The notes under the pieces are model-generated. The model was not told where the DNA came from and ran no database searches. It saw only the letters and a program-made list of their open reading frames with translations. From Bacillus stratosphericus (GTDB lineage: Bacteria; Bacillota; Bacilli; Bacillales; Bacillaceae), in assembly GCF_020524495.1 (NCBI RefSeq), contig NZ_JAIVLB010000009.1:37744-101743 (forward strand): 64,000 nt of DNA. Reading direction: 5' to 3'. Within the stretch, counting starts at the first letter, position 1. Every line of letters begins with the position of its first letter. The position numbers and the translations under genes are program-made. Shown piece by piece: positions 57,993 through 64,000 of this stretch.

Positions 57993-59438
57993 TTTTTTGA
58001 GATATAGTGCTTTTAGTGCAGTTTGCAACTGAAGATCATTTTTTTCATAGGATTTCACTTCATCGACCATTTTGTTCATCATTTTTGCTGTCTTCAAATC
58101 AATGACGCCTGATTTATCAAGATTGTATGTGCTTTGAAAAGCGAGTACGGCATTTTTCGTTTCTTGATCAAAATACCCATCTACTCTGCCAGGGTCAAAT
58201 GACAATCCCTTTAAAAGCGTCTGCGCTTGTCTAACCTCTTCATTGTTCATATCAAGCTGAAGTGGTTCTTTTAACTGGAGCGGACCGACGGTAAAGTAAT
58301 CTGGCTGATGAATGGCAATGGTGGGCACGACGCCTTTCTTGTGAATCCAATTCCCTTTTGGTGTCAGCCACTTATATAGTGTTAATTTGATGTTACTTCC
58401 ATCTCCCATCGGGACCGCCTGCTGCACAGTTCCCTTTCCAAAGGAGACGTCACCTACAACTTCATACTTTCCTGCTTCTTTCATTGCACCGGCAAGAATC
58501 TCAGAAGCGGATGCACTTCCTTTATCAATCAAAATATTGACAGGATAAGGTTTCTGTTCTTTCCGTTTTGAGAAATATCGTTTCCGGTCCCCGTTCCGTT
58601 CTGCGATCTGAATATAGGGCTGATCCTTTGTAATAAAATGTTTCAAAATGTCTTCCACACTTTGTAGATAACCGCCAGGATTCCCTCTCACATCCAGTAC
58701 AAGACCTTCTATGCCCTTTTTCTCGAGCTTATTCAGGCTTGAAGTGAAATCCTTCGCAGTATCTTCAGAAAAGCTAGAGATCGCAATATAGCCCGTTTTA
58801 TGGCCATTTACCTCTTTCATAGAGGAAGTCACCGTTTCAAGCGGGATTTCTTCTCGTTTGATATGGAAGGTTAACTCCTTTTCAATCCCATTTCGTCTGA
58901 TTTTCATGGCGACAGACGTTCCTTTTTTTCCTCTTATTTTAAGCACAGCATCGTTTAGGCTTTTTTCTTTCATCGGCTCACCATCAATGCTGATAATTTC
59001 ATCCTTCGGCTTAAGACCAGCCTTCGCCGCAGGGGATTTTTTAAAGGCAGAGACGATAATGATCTTTCCTTCATCCATCCCAACTTCTGCACCAATTCCC
59101 TCAAAAGAGGAATCAAGCGAATCAGAAAATTGCTTTGCGGTTTGCTTGTCCATGTATACAGAGTAAGGATCATTTAAAGTCGAAAGCATTCCTTGAATGG
59201 CGCCTTCTAGCAGCTTTTGACGATCCACTTCCTCTACATATTCATTTGAAATGAGATCATAGGCTTTCTCAATTTTCTCCATTCCATTTTCTTTGGCCCG
59301 ATCACTAGATTGAGCTAGTCCAGTCATTGTAGCTACTGCCTTCGTTGATTCCGCATGAGTCCCCTCTTTTTGTGTCATAACCCCTGCACTTATTAATAGG
59401 ACGACAATTACCATTATGGATGTGACTTGTTTTTTCAT
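57990..59438 (-). CDS. ctpB: C-terminal processing peptidase CtpB (S41)
   Basis: A 482-residue exported serine protease. A signal/anchor peptide (VTSIMVIVVLLISAGVM) is followed by a PDZ domain (residues ~95-175), the S41 catalytic domain with Ser in GSASASEILAGAM and Lys in GKGTVQQAVPMGDG, and a C-terminal peptidoglycan-binding domain (RQAQTLLKGLSFDPGRVDGY). In B. subtilis CtpB cuts SpoIVFA in the space between mother cell and forespore, timing SigK activation. The ATG has an AAGGAGGCC site. Confidence 0.93.
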   Translation of the reverse strand: MKKQVTSIMVIVVLLISAGVMTQKEGTHAESTKAVATMTGLAQSSDRAKENGMEKIEKAYDLISNEYVEEVDRQKLLEGAIQGMLSTLNDPYSVYMDKQTAKQFSDSLDSSFEGIGAEVGMDEGKIIIVSAFKKSPAAKAGLKPKDEIISIDGEPMKEKSLNDAVLKIRGKKGTSVAMKIRRNGIEKELTFHIKREEIPLETVTSSMKEVNGHKTGYIAISSFSEDTAKDFTSSLNKLEKKGIEGLVLDVRGNPGGYLQSVEDILKHFITKDQPYIQIAERNGDRKRYFSKRKEQKPYPVNILIDKGSASASEILAGAMKEAGKYEVVGDVSFGKGTVQQAVPMGDGSNIKLTLYKWLTPKGNWIHKKGVVPTIAIHQPDYFTVGPLQLKEPLQLDMNNEEVRQAQTLLKGLSFDPGRVDGYFDQETKNAVLAFQSTYNLDKSGVIDLKTAKMMNKMVDEVKSYEKNDLQLQTALKALYLKK

Positions 59439-59589
59439 ATTTGGCCTCCTTCTTCAACTCTTCCTGTGACCTGAGTTATTATATGCCAGAAGGAGGGATT
59501 TCATGTAAAAACATTCTCCCGTAAAGGCTCGACTATTATTTCATTAGGTGTCATTTTTTATTTTGTTATGATCAAGAAGGAGTCTTCCT

Positions 59590-60049
59590 ATGTATATTAT
59601 ATTGATGATGCTTTTATTAGGGTTTTTATTAGGGTTTGTAGGAGCTGGCGGGGCTGGTTGTGTCATCGCATTGCTTACGTTAATATTTGATGTACTTATC
59701 CACAGTACTCGGGATATCTTTAGCTGCTATGGCATTTACGACTTGGAAAGCCTGCACTATTTAACAGCCGGTATGCTCTTTTTATCTGCTGTTTTTATGA
59801 TGATAAATTGTTTGTCATAAATGAAGAAGCTGAGCAGCAGCCGCTTTCTTCACGTCAATTGTTGATAAGGGGCATTATTTTAGGTCTTGTATCAGGTATG
59901 CTGTCAGGCATGTTCGGTATTGGGTCAGCACCATTTATTCAAGTGGGGCTTTTATTGGCGCAAAATTTACACGCGTTGCACCGAAGCTCTTATTAAAATC
60001 CACCGTGCTTTTAACACCTATTATTGCCGGATTACTGTTTTTATTTTAA
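59590..60049 (+). pseudogene. TauE/SafE-family permease, frameshifted
   Basis: Two reading frames carry complementary halves of one membrane protein. The first gives LLLGFLLGFVGAGGAGCVIA and DLESLHYLTAGMLFL. The second, starting within the same region, gives IILGLVSGMLSGMFGIGSAP then a late segment ending LLTPIIAGLLFLF. The G..SG..G.G.G..L.P pattern repeated twice is the TauE/SafE (sulfite/organic anion export) signature. The protein is less than half the normal ~250-270 residues in length, so a deletion accompanies the frameshifts. Confidence 0.65.
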
Positions 60050-60063
60050 TCTAATCTCAATCG

Positions 60064-60101
60064 AAAAGCCGATAACATCATGTTAATGTTATCGGCTTTT
60101 T
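60064..60101. terminator. Strong bidirectional terminator at 60.1 kb
   Basis: AAAAGCCGATAACAT and ATGTTATCGGCTTTT form a perfect 15-pair stem with a seven-base loop, followed by T on both strands. It serves the M23 peptidase gene on the minus strand and the pseudogene on the plus strand. Confidence 0.9.
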
Positions 60102-60102
60102 G

Positions 60103-61371
60103 TTAGCGGATATATGGGGCAGGATCGACCGCATTTGATTTTCCACCATTCCATAATCCTTTATGAAGTTCAAAATGAAGATGCTGGCCATACGATTGAC
60201 CTGTGTTTCCCATGTATCCAAGGAATTGCCCTTGCTCGACTCTCTGTCCTGTTGAAACACTTCTTGTTGACAGGTGAGCGTATACCGTTTGATACGTCTG
60301 TCCATTGATATTGTGTGTAATAAATACAACATTTCCGTAGCTGGACGAGTAGCTTGAATTCGTGACTGTTCCAGATGCTGCTGCCACGACAGGTACGGTA
60401 CCTTTTGCTGCAATATCTAATCCGTAGTGCTGTCCGCCAGAACGTCGGCCGAAGCCTGAGGAGAATCTTCCTGCAGCTGGTTTAATGAAACCTGAGCTGC
60501 TTTTTGGTGTATCAGACACTTGATCCGAAGAGCCACCACCATTTGATGCAGGTGCATTTTTCTCAGCCGCTGCTTGTTTTGCTTTCTTGGCTTCTTCCTT
60601 TTGACGACGTGCTTCCTCATATTTCACAGCCGCTTTTTGATTCGCTAGAATTTCTTTTTCATTTTCAAGCTTACCTAGTTCATCATGTGCATGTTCTTTT
60701 TCCTCTGTTACATGACCCAGAACTTTTCCTTTTTCTTTTTGCTGCTTAGATAGGTCTTTTTTCAGCACTTCAAGCTCTTTCAGAGATGTTTCAAGTCCAC
60801 TTAGCTGTTTATTTAGCTCTGCTTCTTTTTGCTCCACTAGCTTTAAATCATTTTCTTGTTCTGTAATCATGTCTTTATCTGCCTCGACAATTGTTGTAAC
60901 AGCTCCAACACGACTCACAAAATCACTAAAGCTGCGAGCACCTAGCAGCACATCTAAATAGTTGATCGTACCGCCACTTTTTTGCATTGATCGAATTCGG
61001 TCTTTGAAAATCTCTTTTCTTTTTTCAATACGTTCATTGATGACTTGAATGTCTTTTTTCAGTTTTTTGATCTCTTTTTTGGTTTGTTTGACTTCTTTTT
61101 CTTTTGCAGCGACCTTTTTAGTTATATCACTTACCTTTTGGTCAATCTTTTCAATCTCTTGTTTAAGCTTTGTTTCTTTCTTTTCAAGCTTTGCAAGCTC
61201 TGATTTCTTTTTTTTCAGGGTTGAGTCAGTCTTCGATGTTTTCTCTTCGATTTGTTCACGTTTTTGATCTAGGTCTTCGTATGCGAATGCACGATTTTCA
61301 TTTTCTGGAGTGTATAGCCACGTTGTTCCAATAAACGCTGCCATTCCAGCCATCATCAACTTTCTTTTCAA
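60103..61371 (-). CDS. Secreted M23 peptidase with CwlO-type coiled coil
   Basis: A protein of about 422 residues. A signal peptide (LMMAGMAAFIGTTWLY) is followed by a long coiled coil of PcsB/EnvC type (residues ~30-260), a linker rich in Ala and Lys, and a C-terminal LytM/M23 domain (residues ~305-420). Zinc motifs are visible: QHYGLD (HxxxD), YAHLS and QHLHFEL. The coiled coil is strikingly like that of CwlO in this window: NYLDVLLGARSFSDFVSR versus [18 protein letters not shown]. It lies just downstream of ftsEX, so it is probably activated by FtsX. It could be an active DD-endopeptidase or an amidase activator. The TTG at 61371 follows GGGAGGGG. Confidence 0.85.
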   Translation of the reverse strand: MKRKLMMAGMAAFIGTTWLYTPENENRAFAYEDLDQKREQIEEKTSKTDSTLKKKKSELAKLEKKETKLKQEIEKIDQKVSDITKKVAAKEKEVKQTKKEIKKLKKDIQVINERIEKRKEIFKDRIRSMQKSGGTINYLDVLLGARSFSDFVSRVGAVTTIVEADKDMITEQENDLKLVEQKEAELNKQLSGLETSLKELEVLKKDLSKQQKEKGKVLGHVTEEKEHAHDELGKLENEKEILANQKAAVKYEEARRQKEEAKKAKQAAAEKNAPASNGGGSSDQVSDTPKSSSGFIKPAAGRFSSGFGRRSGGQHYGLDIAAKGTVPVVAAASGTVTNSSYSSSYGNVVFITHNINGQTYQTVYAHLSTRSVSTGQRVEQGQFLGYMGNTGQSYGQHLHFELHKGLWNGGKSNAVDPAPYIR

Positions 61372-61476
61372 AACGATATTCCCCTCCCAGACAACTGTCG
61401 ACATGAAGAGTCGACCGGGTGAATCGGATCAACCGGTCACATCTTCTATTAGAATCCTCGAAGGCTGCCATCAAAA

Positions 61477-62367
61477 TTATACTTTTAAGAATTTACGGAT
61501 GGACGTTAAGCTTCCCCACACACCAATGATTGCACCGATCAATAGAAGGATCAGTGATACTTGATAGACAAATGGATTATATGGAAGCATTGAAATAAAT
61601 GAGCCTTGTACTCTCGGTGCCACCCAGCCCACAACATATTGATACGTGCTAAGCAATAGAGCGATCGGTATAATGGAACCAAATACACCAAGGAGTAATC
61701 CTTCGATGAAGAATGGCCAGCGGATAAACCAGTTCGTTGCACCTACTAGCTTCATAATCTCAATTTCTTTACGTCTAGCAAAAATTGTAATTTTAATCGT
61801 ATTCGAGATTAAGAACATCGCTGTAAACAAAAGCCCTATAATGAGCGCAATGCCGACATTACGTGCCACTCCGACAACATTAAAGAGTCGGCTGACCTCT
61901 TCTTTCCCATAGGTCACCTTATACGTACCTTTTAAGTTTTCTAATTTTTTCGCTACTTTTGGTGTATCGTGAGGGTCTGTTGTTTTCACAATAAATGCAT
62001 CGTTCAATGGATTTTCTTGATCAACAAGTCCCATGGATTGTCCATTTTCACCAAAGCTTTTAATCAGTGCTTTCAGTTCATCATCCTTTGATGAGTATTT
62101 CACATCACTGATTTCAGGAATCTTCTCAATTTCTGCTTTTAATTCATCCTGTTGCTTTTGATTTGCTGTTAATTCGATTAACACTTTGACTTCTACTTCT
62201 TTTTCAGCGTTCGATGCCATGTTATTCAAGTTGAGCATAATGACAAGAAAAACCCCAACTAAAATCAATGTGACAGTGACCGCACTAATTGATGCAAATG
62301 TCATCCACGTGTTTCTTCCAAGTGAACGGAAGCTCTCACGTAAATGTCGTGAGAGAGATTTAATCAT
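61477..62367 (-). CDS. ftsX: Cell-division ABC transporter permease FtsX
   Basis: A 296-residue membrane protein with four transmembrane helices: one near residue 25, an extracellular loop of about 130 residues, then three near 170, 220 and 265. It begins MIKSLSRHLRESFRSL, matching B. subtilis FtsX. The extracellular loop binds the coiled coil of CwlO and relays ATP hydrolysis by FtsE. I chose the ATG at 62367; it overlaps the ftsE stop by 8 bases and has GGGGAG upstream. Confidence 0.96.
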   Translation of the reverse strand: MIKSLSRHLRESFRSLGRNTWMTFASISAVTVTLILVGVFLVIMLNLNNMASNAEKEVEVKVLIELTANQKQQDELKAEIEKIPEISDVKYSSKDDELKALIKSFGENGQSMGLVDQENPLNDAFIVKTTDPHDTPKVAKKLENLKGTYKVTYGKEEVSRLFNVVGVARNVGIALIIGLLFTAMFLISNTIKITIFARRKEIEIMKLVGATNWFIRWPFFIEGLLLGVFGSIIPIALLLSTYQYVVGWVAPRVQGSFISMLPYNPFVYQVSLILLLIGAIIGVWGSLTSIRKFLKV

Positions 62368-63046
62368 AAATTCCGTACTCCCCTCTTGCTTCGTCACGCA
62401 CAATCATACCATCTTCGATTGCGATGACGCGTTTCTTCATACTGTTTACAATTTCTTTATTGTGTGTCGCCATAACGACTGTTGTTCCTCGGTTATTAAT
62501 CTCTTCCAGTGTCTTCATGATTTCCCATGATGTATCTGGATCAAGGTTTCCAGTAGGCTCGTCTGCAATGACAACCTCAGGACTATTGACGATTGATCTA
62601 GCGATAGACACACGTTGCTGTTCACCGCCAGACAGCTGGTCAGGAAATTGGCGCGCTTTGTGCTTTAATTGCACCAAATCGAGTACATCAAGCACTTTTT
62701 TCTTAATGATACTAGGCTGTTCACCAATGACTTCAAGCGCAAATGCCACATTCTCAAACACTGTAAGGGTTGGCAGCAGTTTAAAATCTTGGAATACTAC
62801 GCCTATTTCTCTTCTCACATAAGGAATATCTTTCTCCTTAATCGAACCTAAATCTTTATTATTGATTAGGATTTTCCCTTTGGTTGGCTTCTCTTCACGA
62901 TACATCATTTTGACGAAAGTGGATTTACCAGCACCACTGGGGCCAACAACATACACAAACTCTCCTGGATGGATAGAGACATTGATTCCATTGATCGCCT
63001 TTACGCCATTAGGATAAATCTTGTAGACTTCCTTCATTTCAATCAT
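62360..63046 (-). CDS. ftsE: Cell-division ABC transporter ATPase FtsE
   Basis: A 228-residue ABC ATPase. Walker A GPSGAGKST, Q-loop VFQDFKLL, signature LSGGEQQRVSIA, Walker B VVIADEPTGNLD and H-loop MATHNKE. It works with FtsX to trigger cell-wall hydrolases and does not transport. I chose the ATG at 63046 (MIEMKEVYKIYPNG) with AGGTG upstream; the longer frame is the leader. First gene of ftsE-ftsX-M23. Confidence 0.97.
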   Translation of the reverse strand: MIEMKEVYKIYPNGVKAINGINVSIHPGEFVYVVGPSGAGKSTFVKMMYREEKPTKGKILINNKDLGSIKEKDIPYVRREIGVVFQDFKLLPTLTVFENVAFALEVIGEQPSIIKKKVLDVLDLVQLKHKARQFPDQLSGGEQQRVSIARSIVNSPEVVIADEPTGNLDPDTSWEIMKTLEEINNRGTTVVMATHNKEIVNSMKKRVIAIEDGMIVRDEARGEYGIYD

Positions 63047-63093
63047 GTAATCACCTAATCTTTTGTTATTCGCTGCCAAACAGCTTATCATGA

Positions 63094-63114
63094 TTTTGAC
63101 ACTTATCGTCAAAA
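63094..63114. promoter_or_regulatory. Palindrome at the ftsE promoter
   Basis: TTTTGAC-N7-GTCAAAA is a perfect 7+7 inverted repeat. On the minus strand its 5' arm contains the -35 TTGACG, with a TGATAA/GATAAG -10 about 16 bases on. It may be an operator. The rest of 63115-63394 shows nothing I can support. Confidence 0.4.
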
Positions 63115-63487
63115 AACGTTATGTATGATCACGCATACCCTTCGATACGCACAAGCAATTTATGTCCTTTTCATCCAAAAAGATGAAAAAATTGAATCGT
63201 CTAAATTTCAACAACTCCAATTATACGTCATGAATCGACGCAATGGTATTACATTTATATTTCAAAACTTATAAATAAAAGGTAAATAGAACAACCAAAA
63301 CCGAAAATATTTTTAAATAAAATTTAAGATGATACGCTTCCCTACTATAAAAAAGTCTTTTTCTATATATAGAAAACAAAAACACCTTGTCGATTGGGAC
63401 TGACCCCATAATATGAGACAAATAAAAACACCTTTAAGTTGAACATCGGGTATAGCATACCTGAAAACAATTTGGAGGTGTTTTTGT

Positions 63488-63793
63488 ATGAAAAAAAGAG
63501 TAAGTTATCCGATTAGCGTAAAAGAAGAGGCCGTTCGAATGAAGTTAATAGGGATTCCAACAAAAGAAATCATGGACAAGCTAGGAATTAAGAATAGTAC
63601 CCAAGTGAAAACATGGATGAAATGGTATCGTGATGGTGAACACCATCGGTTTCATCAACCAGTCGGGAAACAATATTCATATGGGAAAGGACCTGAATAT
63701 CAAGATGAGAACGAAAAGTTGAAAACAGAAAATCGTTATCTCAAACAACAAATCGACATCTTAAAAAAGTACATAGAATGGGAAAGGAAGTGA
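63488..63793 (+). CDS. IS3-family transposase OrfA
   Basis: A 101-residue protein with an N-terminal helix-turn-helix (residues ~12-50, MKLIGIPTKEIMDKLGI then NSTQVKTWMKWY) and a C-terminal leucine-zipper-like helix (ENEKLKTENRYLKQQIDILKKY). It binds the IS ends. The ribosome site is GGAGGTG. Near its end is A-AAA-AAG, where -1 frameshifting would fuse it to OrfB. Confidence 0.88.
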   Translation: MKKRVSYPISVKEEAVRMKLIGIPTKEIMDKLGIKNSTQVKTWMKWYRDGEHHRFHQPVGKQYSYGKGPEYQDENEKLKTENRYLKQQIDILKKYIEWERK

Positions 63794-64000
63794 AAAAGGA
63801 AGCGTACGTGTCGATTTATGATACGGTAAAAGACAAAGTGAGTATAAGTGCATTCTGTCAGATGTTTGAGCTTGCAAGATTAACATTTTATCGTTGGAAA
63901 AAACAAGATCATCAGCCGAATCCAAAGCAGCAGAAACTAGTCCAGTTGATTTCATCACTCTGTAAATCACATCAATATACGTACGGTTATCGTAAAATCA
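63778..64000 (+). CDS. IS3-family transposase OrfB, N-terminal part
   Basis: In the -1 frame relative to orfA, from an ATG at 63778, the frame reads KKEAYVSIYDTVKD, then the helix-turn-helix FCQMFELARLTFYRWKKQ and SHQYTYGYRKI, which lead into the DDE integrase core. It is cut by the window edge, so the catalytic DDE residues are not visible. Expected to be made mainly as an OrfAB fusion by frameshifting. Confidence 0.88.
   Translation, partial: MGKEVKKEAYVSIYDTVKDKVSISAFCQMFELARLTFYRWKKQDHQPNPKQQKLVQLISSLCKSHQYTYGYRKI

Larger units (their letters stand above)
63395..64000 (+). mobile_element. IS3-family insertion sequence, left part (cut by window edge)
   Basis: The left end reads TGGGACTGACCCCATAATAT, typical of IS3-family ends (TG start, GACTGACCCCA). 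It is followed by orfA and the start of orfB in the -1 frame. The right end is outside the window. The exact left boundary is approximate. It is inserted upstream of ftsE, where B. subtilis has cccB or similar genes. Confidence 0.8.

Overview
The window is a piece of a low-to-medium GC Bacillus chromosome. Gene content and order follow the B. subtilis region running from eps/slrR through clpP, crh-whiA-glmR-rapZ, trxB-cwlO, the his operon, hprK-lgt, nag, yvl, uvrAB and minJ-swrA to ctpB-ftsXE. Protein sequences are clearly diverged from B. subtilis, and I infer a member of the Bacillus pumilus/safensis/altitudinis group. Most genes lie on the minus strand.

Layout. 1-8.6 kb: the promoter-proximal part of the biofilm exopolysaccharide operon (epsA to epsH, the last cut by the window edge), with slrR divergent from it across a SinR-type control region. 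8.6-11.2 kb: a lone SPP1-type holin gene, the remnant of an iron-siderophore binding protein, and the peptidoglycan deacetylase pdaC. 11.2-13.1 kb: an antibiotic-resistance-type ABC-F ATPase with a long leader holding an intrinsic terminator and a matching anti-terminator segment. 13.1-14.4 kb: an integrase-like remnant beside tRNA-Arg(CCG), then clpP with a CtsR operator. 14.4-24.3 kb: yvdD, yvdC, then crh-whiA-glmR-rapZ-yvcI, trxB, cwlO and yvcD. 24.4-30.8 kb: the tightly overlapped hisZGDBHAFI operon. 31-36.8 kb: yvpB, a ywnB-like pseudogene with its Rrf2 regulator gene, and hprK-lgt-yvoD-ppaX-yvoF. 36.9-45.6 kb: nagA-nagB-nagR, the giant secreted phosphoesterase yvnB, and yvlABCD behind a consensus SigW promoter. 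45.7-51.5 kb: a small gene behind a Fur-like box, uvrA, uvrB (LexA box) and csbA. 51.5-55.8 kb: an MFS transporter ruin followed by a lipoprotein/response-regulator/histidine-kinase operon. 55.9-63.1 kb: minJ, swrA, ctpB, a TauE-like pseudogene, an M23 peptidase with a CwlO-type coiled coil, ftsX and ftsE. 63.4 kb to the end: the left part of an IS3-family element.

Functional themes. Envelope growth and surface behaviour dominate: EPS synthesis, SlrR, SwrA, MinJ, FtsEX and two coiled-coil endopeptidases, PdaC, and WhiA/GlmR. HprK, Crh and the nag genes handle carbon control. The backbone is conserved, and accessory change is concentrated in short junctions, most of which carry a decayed gene or a remnant. 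Candidates for new biology are the ABC-F leader attenuator, the Fur-box small gene and the lipoprotein-linked two-component system. I saw no CRISPR array, rRNA gene or intact prophage.
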